From contig NW_004454177.1 in assembly GCF_000283155.1 (NCBI RefSeq), positions 7,939,217 to 8,003,216 on the forward strand: DNA of 64,000 bases, given 5' to 3'. Origin of the DNA: Ceratotherium simum simum. Lineage: Eukaryota; Chordata; Mammalia; Perissodactyla; Rhinocerotidae. The notes below the pieces were generated by a model. The model ran no database searches and was not told the origin of the DNA. It saw only the letters and a list, made by a program, of their open reading frames with translations. Positions within the stretch are counted from its first letter, which is position 1. Every line of letters starts with the position of its first letter. Of this stretch, positions 43,291 through 53,560 are shown in pieces. Made by a program: the position numbers and the translations under genes.

Positions 43291-43635
43291 AAAAAATAAC
43301 CTCTTGCCCCAGAATATGCCTTCAATGATCAGCAGATTCAGCCTACAAAAGAACTGGCTCACCATCTCCCCCTCCCCTTACTCTCTGTTGATGTGGTTAT
43401 GACCAGTAACAATGATCATTTGTTTCCGAGTTCTCCAAAGAGCATGCAGATCTTCACTGCCTGGAATGAGCTGGCTGAGCCTGGGTCCTGGGGAGAGTTG
43501 GGTAGCATCTCTTAAGGCTGAACTGCTGTGGGTCATAGACAGACTCTCAGGGTTGTGGTCTCTTTACTCATTCTTTAAAATTGATGAATTACTAACTGAA
43601 CTCATTAGGCCGGTATGCAAAGTCTTTCACAAGCT
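43291..43635. other. Unique non-coding sequence
   Basis: Interval between the L2 and the ERVL LTR. No gene or repeat seen. Confidence 0.4.
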
Positions 43636-43639
43636 GACC

Positions 43640-44155
43640 CATTCTGTTTTTCAACTCTGTTGCTACAACCAAGTACCACAAACGTAGTGGCTTAAAACAA
43701 CACAAATTTACTATCTTATGGTTCTGGAATTCAGAAGTCCAACATGGGTCTTAATGGGCTAAAATCAAGATGTTGGCAGGGCTACATTCTTTTCTGGAGG
43801 CTTTAGGGGAGAATCTATTTCCTTGCCTTTTCCAGCTTCTAGAGGCTACTTGTATTCTTTGGCTTGTGGCCCTACTCCTCCATCTTCAAAGCCAGCAACA
43901 TCAGGTTAAGTCCTCATACTGCCTTCTCTCAGCTTCTCTCTCTTCTGCCTCCCTTTTCCACCTGTAAGGACCCTTGTGATTTCATTGCGCACATCTAGAC
44001 AAATCAGGGAAATCTCCCATCTCAAGGTCAACTGATTAACAACCTTAATTCCATCAGTAACCCCTTTGCCATGTAACCTAGCATTTCACAGGTTCCAGGG
44101 ATTAAGACATGGATATCCTTGAAGGACCATTATTCTGCCTTCCACCAACCTCACT
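43640..44155 (+). repeat. Solo LTR, ERVL-type (MLT2-like)
   Basis: 'gttgctacaaccaagtacca', 'gtggcttaaaacaacacaaa', 'ctatcttatggttctggaat', 'aaaatcaagatgttggcagg', 'cacctgtaaggacccttgtg', 'cccatctcaaggtcaactg' and 'ccattattctgccttcca'. No internal region attached. It is of a different subtype from 21695-22083, and the naming is tentative. Confidence 0.7.
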
Positions 44156-44329
44156 TCCTTCCACCTCTCATCCCAAACTCTCTATTTTAACCGCAAAGAA
44201 CTTGAGACTTAAAGCCACTGTTCTGAAGAGCCAGGGCGGTAGCAATGAGGATCTATAGGAAACCACACAAGTTACCTCTGAAAGCTTCCCTAACATGTTC
44301 TGCCTCTTTTACCTCTTCATACCATAGAT

Positions 44330-44430
44330 CACTCCTAATTTTCTCACCTGAAAACGAGGATAAGGATGCCTGCTTCTCTGGGCCATTGTGAGGATTAAAT
44401 GGGTTAATGTTGGTCAGTGCTTAGGAAGCC
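44330..44430 (+). repeat. MIR SINE fragment
   Basis: 'attttctcacctgaaaacgag', then 'gggccattgtgaggattaaa', then 'ggtcagtgcttagg'. 3' half only. Confidence 0.75.
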
Positions 44431-44700
44431 AGGATAGTGGATGAAAAGAGTTTATGTTCTGGCTTCAGACGTCTGGGTTCAAATCTTGATTCCCTACAGG
44501 TAAGACTTGTTGTGGTCCCAGCAGAGTAGGTAATCTCTGTAAATTCCCTCAAAATCTCCATTTCCTCAACTGTAAAGTGGAGGTATCAATAATACCTATC
44601 TTACAGGGTTGCTGTGAGGATCAAATGAGATAAGCTATGCAGAGTGTTTTGGCATACAGTAATTGCTCCATAACATTAGGTATTATAATTATTATACTAG
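44431..44700 (+). repeat. MIR SINE
   Basis: 'tgttctggcttcagacgtctg', 'ggttcaaatcttgattccc', 'tccatttcctcaactgtaaag', 'agggttgctgtgaggatcaa' and 'cagtaattgctccataac'. A full-length sense copy. Confidence 0.92.
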
Positions 44701-44744
44701 AATCCCTAATAAATTGTAGCTATTCTTTGTTGTTATGGCACTTG

Positions 44745-45060
44745 ATTCCATTCCTTTAACTGACAAACTCTCAAATCTCAGCTTTCGTACTACATCTTCA
44801 GGAAAGTCTTCCCCTTCTCCCAGCCAGAGGTAGTCAATTACTTCCCCCATGCATTCCTGTTAACACCCAGCCCATACTTCTATTACAGTGGATTGAATTA
44901 AGTGTCTGTGTACACCCCATTGTCATCACCAACACACACACAGGGGACCATGAGCTCCTGGAGGCAGGTTCCGTGACCCGTACATCTATGTATAGTCGGT
45001 GCCTACTTCAGGGCCTAGGCAGTGTGATGTTTAAGAAATATCTGTTGATCGAACAAACAG
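44745..45060 (+). repeat. L2 LINE 3' fragment
   Basis: 'ctctcaaatctcagctttcg', 'acatcttcaggaaagtcttcc', 'accatgagctcctggaggcag' and 'gtttaagaaatatctgttga'. Sense orientation. Confidence 0.8.
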
Positions 45061-46690
45061 AATTCTAAGTTATTACTTAGAAATTGCCATAATAAAGAAT
45101 ATTTGTTCATTTATTTGTCTAAGCACACATAACATCACTCTATTCTCAGTATTCAGGTAGGTGAGCTGCACTTTGTTCCCTGGGTGCAGCGTTCCTTGGG
45201 GTTCAAGCAGACTGGACCCCCAGGAGAGCTACAGCCAGAAAGTAGGATTCCCCTGTGTCCAGCCCCACTCTCAGAGGAATCCCATGTCATGTCCCTCAGA
45301 CCACTGCTCCCCCACCTGTAGCCTAGGGGCCTTCTTTCCCTGCTTCAGAAACTAGGTCCTGTAGAAAAAGTCTGCCCCAAGCAGAACAGGGCTGAAAATC
45401 ATATTTTCACGGATGTCAAACCTCCTCTTCTACCTTAAATGAAAGGTATTATTTCTGAGAGGAGAATATCACACTCTACCACCAAAATTCTGCTTCCTCC
45501 GCAAAAACCCCGGCAGTTTCTCTGCATGTCTGGCAGCTCTCCACCCAAGGCCAATGCTGGGAAATTCACCAGGCCCCACACAAATCATGGCAGCACAAGC
45601 TCCTCTGTGATTAAAACAAGAGAAGCATGCTCAAAGAGGGTTCACTCTGCAGAAATGGGGAAGGGACAGGAGATTCGGTCCACACACACCACCCCAGGCC
45701 CCACAGCATGTCCTAACTCTCCCAGGAAAATTCACCCATCACTTTGCCAAATAAATTATCCCCAGCTCAGCAACCTCTGGGCCTTTCCTGTAATAGATGA
45801 TATCCTTTCAGCTTCATCTTTGGTATATATAAAAATATACCCTTCTTAGCTGCCAACAAGCTATCAGTCCCTCATCTCTAAGCAATTCATGCTAGAGACT
45901 GAGACCTCTTTCCGATTCACCCACACTGAGCCTGCCCTGGGATAAAAAGCTTTGTACAGAGCTGGGAGGGTGGAAAAGGTGTCAGGCAGTGACTGAATTC
46001 AAGTAAACGGGAAACTGTCTATACTTTTTAATGAGTGAGAAGGCGCTAGGGAGAACAGGTCAGAAGCGACATTCTGTCCCTTGAGCTTCCTGTTGTGTCA
46101 ACTTCTGCGTGTGTGGCCTGGGGGCTGATCATGCTTTTAGGCCCTGGGAGTCCCAGAAGCACTAGCTGCTTACCTAGCCGCCAGCTCTAAGTATGGACAC
46201 GTGGCCACAGTGGCCACATTTTCCAAGACTGGAGGATTTGGGCCAGCTTATCTTCTCCAGCCCCTCCCAGAGGCTCCTGCTTCCTGACAGATGTGAGTCA
46301 GCTCTGGGCAAGACCCAGATGATTAGCTCAGGAGTTCTGTGTCTTCTGGGTGCCCTGTGGCTGGGCTCAGGCACTGACCTGTTCCATCCTAGCACCCTCT
46401 GTGTCAAGGATCCAGCTATTCCAAGTCCAAGAGGCCAAATGTTTTGCCAAGATGGATTCAGGTGCACAGGTGGTAGCCTACGTGTGGCCTGCAAGCTTTC
46501 TTGGCAAGGCACCCCATCCCCCACGGAGGCACCTGAGCCGACACGGTGCGCCATATCCTCGTGGAATGCTTTCCTAGGGGGCCCATCGCCTCTGGAAATT
46601 CCCCATGTCTACAAGTGGCCTCCTTAGCAAGGACTCTCCACTCAGAAAGATCCAGCCTGCTCTTCCAGCACCTCACTCCATGGCACGACC
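45061..46690. other. Unique non-coding interval
   Basis: About 1.6 kb. GTGGCCAC occurs twice next to each other near 46200-46216. Overlapping open frames of 60-144 codons on both strands at 46174-46676 compete and lack domains. No gene seen. Confidence 0.5.
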
Positions 46691-46694
46691 GGGG

Positions 46695-46990
46695 CTGTAT
46701 GCAAACATTTGCTTTGATTTGTAAAATGATCCATATAATTAGGGAAAAGAGTTAAATAAAGGGACTGATTTCAGAGAGCAGGCTCTTAATGACACTAATA
46801 CCTGACAAAAGGGGTCATTATGATGGGCTAATGGGCCTTGCCTGGCGTTCAGCTCTCTCAGGACACAATCCAACACACTCAATTATCTGCTAATCAGGGC
46901 CATTTTGTCAAAGGTTATTGCCCTGAAGTATCAATTATAGGAACATTATTAATACTTGATGGCGAAACCACTTACATGAAAGTGTTAAAC
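46695..46990. promoter_or_regulatory. Candidate conserved non-coding element (strong texture)
   Basis: 'gtatgcaaacatttgctttg' (octamer/POU and forkhead-like, about 46698), 'ccatataattaggg', 'ggtcattatgatgggctaatg', 'caattatctgctaatcaggg', 'ttgtcaaaggttattgccc' (TCF/nuclear-receptor-like) and 'attattaatacttgatgg' are packed into 300 repeat-free bases. By eye this is among the most constrained-looking sequence in the window. Confidence 0.55.
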
Positions 46991-47273
46991 TCATGGGGCG
47001 AGCCTTCTCCCTCCTCCCTCCACTCAAACCCATAATACACCGTCTCTTTTTGCCCCCATTTAACTCCCCAACTGGGGCTTTCCATGACCCATTGGGTCTA
47101 CTGGGAAGCAGCCAGGGCCATGATGATGTTCCCAGTCCTGTCACCTGTGACCGAACTGGCACTCCCAACTCTTAATGCCACCAGCTGGCAACAGTGGCTT
47201 AGCCGAAAGCCAAGGCATTACTGATCAAGATGCAGGAGGGAAGCCGGAGCCATGGGGCTGCAGGAACAAGTCA
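46991..47273. other. Unique non-coding sequence
   Basis: No feature recognised. Confidence 0.35.
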
Positions 47274-47381
47274 GTGTGTGAGTGTGTGTGTGTGTGAGTG
47301 TGTGTGTGTATGTCTTTCTCTCTGTCTCTGCCTCCTTCCTCTTCCTCCTTCTTCCTTTCTCTCTCTATGTATGTGTGTGCT

Positions 47382-47424
<43 letters not shown>

Positions 47425-47660
47425 CTCCCTCTCTCTCTGTCTCTCTCTTTCCCTCCCTCCTCCTCCTCTTCCTCTTCCTCATTCTTCTTGTTCCTCATTC
47501 TGTCTTGTTCCTCTCTCTGTCTCTGTATGTATGTCTCTCTCACTCTGTCTTTTTGTCTCCCTACCCCCCCATCTCTCTTTCTTTCCCTCCTTTCCTCCTC
47601 CTCCTTCCCTTCCTCCTCCTCCTCCTTATTCTTCCTTCTCTGTCTTTCTCTCTTTCTCTC
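47274..47660 (+). repeat. (TG)n followed by long (CT)n/pyrimidine tract
   Basis: TG repeats (47274-47310) pass into about 350 bases of almost pure pyrimidine on the plus strand, including a (CT)n core at 47387-47421. Open frames of up to 201 codons here encode only Ser/Leu/Phe or Arg/Glu low-complexity sequence and are artefacts. Confidence 0.97.
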
Positions 47661-47864
47661 CAATGGTGTCCTTTCAAGGAAATGGAAAAGAGATGGACAG
47701 GAGACCTCATGTCAGGATACAGCCTCTTCAGGATGCAGTCTATGCTGCTCCTTAGAACCCACTTCCCTTCCACGCTGGACACATGGATTTTTCACCTCTG
47801 AGGAGGCCTATCCAACACAGAAACTGGAGGAATAACTCTAAAAAATGGTGTGACTTATTTCTCA

Positions 47865-47985
47865 ATACAAAGGACTTGCAAGTCAGAACAATGAGAATTC
47901 AAACCTCTCCCCACCACTCACTGGCAGTGGGACCTCAGGCAAGTCACTTAACCTCTCTGAGCAGCGGTTTTTGAATCTCCTGGGA
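47865..47985 (+). repeat. MIR SINE fragment
   Basis: 'ggacttgcaagtcagaacaa', then 'gtgggacctcaggcaagtca', then 'cttaacctctctgagcagcgg'. Sense. Confidence 0.75.
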
Positions 47986-48205
47986 GGCAGTGTGTCATAG
48001 TGAGAAAAAAATGGCTTTAGAACTGGCTTAGAATGCCAGCTGTGCCACTTCCTAGCTGTGCAAACTTCAGCAAGTTATTTCATGTCTCTGAACCTCAGTG
48101 GTTCACAGGTAGGATAGAGAGTTATATCCATATGCTAGAGCCACGGTAACGGTTAAATGGGAACATGGGCACAAGCACTGTACAGTGCCCGACATACTGC
48201 ATTTC
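47986..48205 (+). repeat. MIR SINE
   Basis: 'gcagtgtgtcatagtgagaa', 'tggctttagaactggctta', 'cacttcctagctgtgcaaac', 'catgtctctgaacctcagtg' and 'cagtgcccgacatactg'. It lies in tandem with the previous copy, same orientation. Confidence 0.85.
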
Positions 48206-49340
48206 CAGGGAGCATGAGACTAACTTCACAGTGGGGTTCTGAAATGTTTGTTGAAATATTTGTTTCTAAATAAATAATGAACATAAATGCACAACAGAAG
48301 TAAGTTCTCTCTGTGCCTCCACCCCTGAATAATTAGACAACTGCCAGGAGGGGAAGGGTAAACAGATCTTTTCAGCCAGAAAAGAAAGTAGTAGTGACCC
48401 CTTGAAACTCCACCCAGTGTCCCGGTATCATGGGAGGTGCCCAGCCTGCTCAGGAGAAGCTGCCTTTCGGGAATGGGTGGAGCTCTCCACTTCCATGGCC
48501 CAGCAGGCCTAGACCTGCCCCTCACAATCAGGGCTAAACTCATTTGGCAGCTCAAGAGCAGCAAGGAGGTGCAGCGCCATGTGGGAATCTCCTATAACCT
48601 GGTTTATAGGCAGAGTCTAGTCTCAAGAGAAAAAGGTAGAAAGAAGGGATGGGGGATTTTGCTCTGGCACTTAATGGTCTCTCTCATCCCTGTCAACCCT
48701 ACTCTGTGGTTTAGAAAAGAGAAATTCAAAACATGGTTGTGTTCATGCGTTTGCTAATAGTCACTGAGGACCTACTATGAGTTGGGCAGTGTGTTCACTG
48801 TCTGAAAGGGCGAGGCCACTCAAGAACAGATCAATTCTACTCGAGTTTGATTGATGTTCTAATCTAAACATCTATGTCCAGAGCTTCCTGTAATTCCTGG
48901 TCAAGCTAAAAGACTGTGAGTTATTCCATCTGGGGACATGAAGCCCAAGAACAGGAGTGCATAAAACAACTCAAGTGCTAGAAGAATTGTCAACAATTGG
49001 TGAGCATCCCCAGCTCAACTGAGTACAGACATCGAAGAAATGAATGTCATTCCTAACGGTGAGGTTTTAGGTCAAGAGTGTTAACCTGACAGTAGTTTAA
49101 AATGCAGGAACAAGCTGTGCACCTTCCTTCTCGGAGACCAGGAGGAGTCAGGCATTTAGGGAGAATCCAGTCCGGTGGAGTGAGACGGCCAACACTACAT
49201 TCTGTATCCACCGGATGTGGCCAGAAAAGAGGAACAGACACTTACAAGCAAAACGCCTCACATCCTCCTTGGGGCAGCCTGACCCAGGGCTCAGTGGTGA
49301 GAAGTGTTGGTTGAAGGACCGAAGGTGCTGAGAACCCACC
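48206..49340. other. Unique non-coding interval
   Basis: The piece at about 48730-48800 ('ggacctactatgagttgggc') is a short ancient-repeat remnant. The rest is unique, with no gene. Confidence 0.45.
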
Positions 49341-49344
49341 TCCT

Positions 49345-49545
49345 GATCCTCGATTATGGCTTATAAATGTGCTGTTTGGTGGGCCTGTGTAATTAGCGTT
49401 TGCATTAAGCAGTTACGGGGTTAAGTGCTACCAGGGGTTTGATCCGGGCTGACAGAGTCTGAGCTGCAGAGTGGGGTGGTTGCCTAGCAACAACACCTGT
49501 AGCACATTAAGCAGCCAGTCAGCTTTGTCAACTTCTAGCAGGGGC
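49345..49545. promoter_or_regulatory. Candidate regulatory element with RFX X-box
   Basis: GTTGCCTAGCAAC at 49479-49491 fits the RFX X-box (GTTGCC-n-AGCAAC half-sites, spacing one). Around it are 'ttatggcttataaatgtg', 'tgtgtaattagcgtttgcatt' (homeodomain plus octamer-like) and 'cagttacggggttaag'. X-boxes mark ciliary and neural RFX targets. Here the motif is distal to any known start, so an enhancer role is the simplest reading. Confidence 0.5.
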
Positions 49546-50242
49546 TTTGTAGAGCGGAAGATGGGGGTGGAGGAAGGATTAGGGGGCACAGAAGTGGAAA
49601 GCTGGACAGTGGGTCTCAGGATGGAAGAGAAGGGGAAAAATCAAGTGTTTTCGTGAGCCCCCCAGAACAGCTTTATGTCTAGTTTCCTCAAGCAGGAGGC
49701 AGGCAGGCAGCTCCAGGTGTGAGTCGAGGGTAGGTATCCCCAGCATGGCTCTTGTTGCTTCCTAAGACCCTCGCACCAGCTGCCAAGTAAAGTAGGAACC
49801 CCCTTCCTCAACCCAAGCCCTCCTTCAAATAAGGCGTCTCAAGATGTGGTGATTTGGGGGCTGGAGGAGGAGGAGGTGAGGAGGTGACTTTGTGGTTTTG
49901 CTTTCAGATTCGGGAGGAATGGGGGCTCTTTCTGCTGACTCATCTTTGAGGAAGGGACCGCAGGGAACAAAAGGAAAGACCCTGGGAGGGTAAAATCTTT
50001 CTCATCACCTTCCTTCACACCTTCCCACACATCCCTCTGGACGTCATCTCACGCACATCTGAGATATGACTGGAAAAAAGAAAAGATCTGGGGAAGGGCA
50101 GGGAGCTTAGTAATACTGTTGCTGCTGTCTTTATAGAATTCATGGTCTAGCTGGCCCCTTGACTTTTCTCAGAATTGCCAAGTTGCCTCTGAGTTGGGGT
50201 GGAGGGACAGAGAGTGGTGGACCTAACAGGAAGAGGCTACTC
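49546..50242. other. Unique non-coding sequence
   Basis: No gene or repeat recognised. Short GGA runs near 49860. Confidence 0.4.
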
Positions 50243-50257
50243 AAAATGTAGCAGAAG

Positions 50258-50470
50258 GGCCGGCCCCGTGGCCTAGTGGTTAAGTGCGCGTGCTCCACTA
50301 CTGGCGGCCCGGGGTTCAATCCTGGGCGTGCACTGACACACTGCTTCTCCAGCCATGCTGAGGCCGCGTCCCACATACAGCAACTAGAAGGAAGTGCAGC
50401 TATGACATACAACTATCTACTGGGGCTTTGGGGGAAAAAAATAAATAAATAAATAAAATTTTTTTTTAAA
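50258..50470 (+). repeat. ERE-type equine SINE, second subfamily
   Basis: 'gggccggccccgtggcctag', 'tggttaagtgcgcgtgctcc', a B-box-like GGTTCAATCC near 50314, 'ccgcgtcccacatacagc' and 'caactatctactggggcttt', then (AAAT)n and a T/A tail. Duplications AAAATGTAGC-a/t-GAAG flank it (50243-50257 and 50471-50485, one mismatch). It inserted at the head of a MIR. Confidence 0.95.
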
Positions 50471-50485
50471 AAAATGTAGCTGAAG

Positions 50486-50665
50486 ACTTGGGGTCAACTC
50501 CACTTCTGTCACTTGTAAGCCACACAGCCTTTGGCTGACACCCATGCTGAGACTCAAGTTTCTCATCTGTAAAGTGGGGGGTAATTATATCTGCCCTACT
50601 TACCTTATGGAGATCAAAGGAGGCAGTTTAAGTAGAAGCATGTTACAAATGCTACAAATCCCCCT
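50486..50665 (+). repeat. MIR SINE
   Basis: 'gtcaactccacttctgtcac', then 'gactcaagtttctcatctgt', then 'aaagtggggggtaattatatc'. Sense copy, with the ERE SINE inserted at its 5' side. Confidence 0.85.
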
Positions 50666-50782
50666 ACATGTAGAGGTATTCGTAATACAGAGAAGATGCC
50701 AATGTATGTGCTCTTTTGGACTGGCCTGAGCTATTTGCTATTTGGCCCAAAGCAAAAGAGAGAGGAGCAGCCATGTAGCTAT

Positions 50783-50878
50783 GTTGCTGGGTAACTCAGT
50801 GGTAGCACGGCTCTGAGAGGTGGCCTCTTCAACTCTTCTATTCTAAGTTCGCTGGTTCAAATCCAGCCCTAGGCCAAC
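50783..50878 (+). repeat. tRNA-like sequence (pseudo-tRNA or tRNA-derived SINE head)
   Basis: An A-box-like TAACTCAGTGG lies at 50792-50802 and a perfect B box GGTTCAAATCC at 50854-50864, inside a perfect T-arm (five-base stem, seven-base loop, 50851-50867). The acceptor ends pair only partly (GTTG with CAAC). The D-arm is poor and the A-to-B spacing (about 60) is long, so a working tRNA is unlikely. It is not an ERE or MIR head. An ancient tRNA-derived SINE such as a MamSINE- or AmnSINE-type element is a reasonable alternative. Confidence 0.55.
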
Positions 50879-51485
50879 GATGACTGTAATCATTGGGTTC
50901 GGAATTCAGAGAGTTTGACTTTCAGAAGCCCTTTTGCTTATCTATTACCCACTGAGTTCTCACCATACACTTATGTGTGAGGTTACAAGAGAAACTGAGA
51001 GAGGCTGGGGAACCCAGCTCCCAGTCCCAAACATACATCTGCCCAGCCTCCCCTCCACAGATCAAGGCTTCTCCTTCTAGATTATCTTAAAAGGCAGTCC
51101 AGTGACTGAGGGGCCTGTATTATTTGCCCTCTGGCTTAGGAAATAAGCATCAGCAAGCCATCAGCAAGCCAAGCCATGGCTGAAGCTGCCTGAGAGTCTC
51201 CCACCCCGCCAGGATCCTCTCTTCGTGTCTGAGAAAATAGGCAAGTCTCCCTTTCCACACCACACTTAAGACACTTCCTCCCCCGCGCTTTAAGTCACAC
51301 CACATCTGCTCAGAAAAAAGGAGAATATATGCAGAAACCAGCAGATTTCAAGGCCTACCTAGGATAAAGTAGCTACCCACAGTGCAGGATGCACCAAGAC
51401 CTCTGTGTGCTTTATGGGCTTTCTGCCTGAGTAGCCGCGGGGTGGGAGGACACCCTGCCACACCCAGGTTGACAGATACTGTGAC
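50879..51485. other. Unique non-coding sequence
   Basis: Could contain the body of the tRNA-like element just upstream, but I do not recognise it. No gene seen. Confidence 0.4.
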
Positions 51486-51489
51486 TGTG

Positions 51490-51620
51490 TATGTGAGCTG
51501 TGCACCCCGTGGCTTCTCCGATCCCCGTGTTGTGCCATTATTTTTGTGCTCTGGGTTATATTTAACTCAAGTCATAATATTTAGGGGGTTGGAAGCCTGC
51601 TGTTTCACCAAGAAAGGCAT
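51490..51620. promoter_or_regulatory. Candidate conserved non-coding element
   Basis: 'gtgccattatttttgtgctc', 'gggttatatttaactcaag' and 'tcataatatttaggggg'. AT-rich homeobox/MEF2-like words in repeat-free sequence. Confidence 0.35.
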
Positions 51621-52105
51621 TTGAATATTCTCAGTTCCAGAGAATTCCAAGGACTCTGGGAAGAGTGAGGCGGCTGCCCCAGATTTGTCTGACACATCGC
51701 GGTCACGTGGACTCCATTAGCTGATGACTGAGGCGTTGAGCAGGCAGCCTAAAGGAATGTTGTAGAAACGATGCAGAGGAGCCAGTGAGTGATGTCAGCA
51801 GGAGGCTGATGCCTCTGGGGGTCCCAGGGCACTCGCCTCACACATCCCCACAGGGAGGGAAACTAATTGGCAATATTGCCTGCCTTGTCACCACGCCACC
51901 TCTTACACCTGGTGTCAGTCTGAGGGGGGTGCACAACTAGAGTCCCACGTGACATGAGGAGAGGCACACGCAGCTCATCCCCGACTGAAGCTCTCTCTCC
52001 TGATGCCTCTGATAAGAAAAGAAAGCATCCAAAGGGAGCCCCATCCTAATACTGGGAGTCAGTATTTCCCCCGAAGAAGCTCGGCAAGATTAGCACAGGG
52101 CAAAG
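51621..52105. other. Unique non-coding sequence
   Basis: No gene or repeat recognised. Confidence 0.4.
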
Positions 52106-52107
52106 TA

Positions 52108-52221
52108 CAGGTTGTCCACAAAATACGGAATCATAGATAATATCATTTATTCCTTACAATACGAAGATATCCTTGGGGACACAGGTCGACTCACCTGTTT
52201 CAAGATTTTATGGACAATCTG
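52108..52221. mobile_element. Small Tc1/mariner-type inverted-repeat element (MITE)
   Basis: Terminal inverted repeats at 52108-52124 and 52205-52221 match at 15 of 17 positions and are flanked on both sides by TA (52106-52107 and 52222-52223), the target preferred by Tc1/mariner transposases. The element is 114 bases, with no coding capacity. The repeats begin CAGGTTGTCCA. It is a non-autonomous fossil, and I cannot name the family. Confidence 0.75.
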
Positions 52222-52223
52222 TA

Positions 52224-52720
52224 TATGCTTTGAAATTCTGAGTCTCTAAGTCCATTTTCTGAAAGTTCTATGTTTTATTATACAGTACATTTCTCTGGGA
52301 GACTCACACTGATTCCTTTTGCACCACTTCCCCTAGCCACGAAGGGAAGTTTGGGCAGAATCGAACATCCACTGAGGTGGAGCCTAAGAGTAGATGGAGA
52401 GTGAGGACAGGCGGGGTGGCCACGTTTCCTATCATGGTGGCTAGACACAGGCAGGTCGCAAAGCTTCAGGAGAGGAGAAGTGTAGTGTCTCAGAGCACCA
52501 AACACCTTCCTGTCTGAGCAGACTCCAGTCCCCTCTCCAGCAAGAGCATGAGACCCACAGAGTATTCCATGAGAAAAGTCCTACTAATGCCTCAAAGGGG
52601 CTTGCCAGGTGGAAGGGCCTAGGAGTCGGTCACTCAGGGAGCAGGAATTAAGGGACTTTTGCAATCACGGGCTATCTGGGTCCCCAGCCATTGAGGCCAC
52701 CATCTCATCTCCAGCCTGAA
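52224..52720. other. Unique non-coding sequence
   Basis: No gene or repeat recognised. Confidence 0.4.
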
Positions 52721-52724
52721 CTAA

Positions 52725-52990
52725 AGCACTAAAACCAGCATTTGCTTCACATTCATGGAAACTGACATATGGTATAATTTTTTTTTAAATCTTCCAAGTT
52801 CCCTAGGCAGCTTTGACGTGAATATTAATACTAACATAATTTCATGATGATTAGAGAACACAATTAGGGGCTATTAATAATGACACAAATAATGACATTT
52901 AAGGCCTCATTTTAATTTGAGTAATATTCTGTCTGGTGGTATTTAAACAGCTCTGTCTAGCACAATTAGTACAGTGCTGGGGTGCAGCCA
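52725..52990. promoter_or_regulatory. Candidate conserved non-coding element (strong texture)
   Basis: 'gtgaatattaatactaac', 'ataatttcatgatgattag', 'acacaattaggggctattaat', 'aatgacacaaataatgac', 'ggcctcattttaatttgag' and 'agcacaattagtacag' fill the block with homeodomain cores. There is no repeat signature. Confidence 0.55.
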
Positions 52991-53275
52991 CTGCTCACAG
53001 CATCCATCAGTCCCACCTCCACGGCAAGGGAGATGGATGGCGGACACTGCCCCAAACCCGAGGTGCACCCAGAGAAAGCCTGCTGCTCCAGCCATGGCCT
53101 GGCCATCAGGGACTGGTCCCTCGGACAGAGACCTTGTGAACTGATTGCAAGAAAAGAGTCCAAATTGGGAAGGATCACTGGTGGCTGGACTGGAGCCCAC
53201 AGTAGTCCGTTGCTTCCATCCCTAGGTACCACTCCTCCCCAGAAAGTTGGAGGGACAGTTTAGGTTTTCATGTTT
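52991..53275. other. Unique non-coding sequence
   Basis: Overlapping short open frames on both strands, no domain, no repeat. Confidence 0.4.
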
Positions 53276-53279
53276 CCAG

Positions 53280-53560
53280 CTTCTCTCAGCTAAATCCTAC
53301 TTGACCTGCAGAATATGGCTTCCCATTTAGTCCCAGAAGCCTCTCCAACCGCTCTTCTTCAGTCCCATTATTCTACTTCTGCCATAGCGTATATTCCACT
53401 CTATTGTAATTACCTGTTACTTACCCACCTCCCCATCAGACTGCTCTCTTGTTGAAGGTTTGGGCTGGTGTCTTATTTGCCTTTAAACTCTCACCTCCCA
53501 GGCACATAGTAGGTGCTCAACGAGTGTTTGTTGAATGACTTAATGACCAAATGACTGAGG
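53280..53560 (+). repeat. L2 LINE 3' fragment
   Basis: 'ctaaatcctacttgacctgc', 'cagaagcctctccaaccgctc', 'gactgctctcttgttgaagg', 'caggcacatagtaggtgctc' and 'gtgtttgttgaatgactta'. Sense. Confidence 0.85.

Noticed and set aside
21695..44155. Intact endogenous retrovirus
   Set aside because: Only solo LTR-like sequences are present; no internal gag, pol or env reading was found between or beside them.
46193..46627. Plus-strand open frame of 144 codons
   Set aside because: No recognisable domain, overlapped by opposite-strand frames, no exon boundaries that fit.
47230..47835. Open frames of 130-201 codons on both strands
   Set aside because: They translate a TG and pyrimidine tract into Ser/Leu/Phe or Arg/Glu low-complexity sequence.
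50783..50878. Functional tRNA gene
   Set aside because: Acceptor and D-arms pair poorly and no plausible anticodon loop is seen; only the T-arm is well formed.
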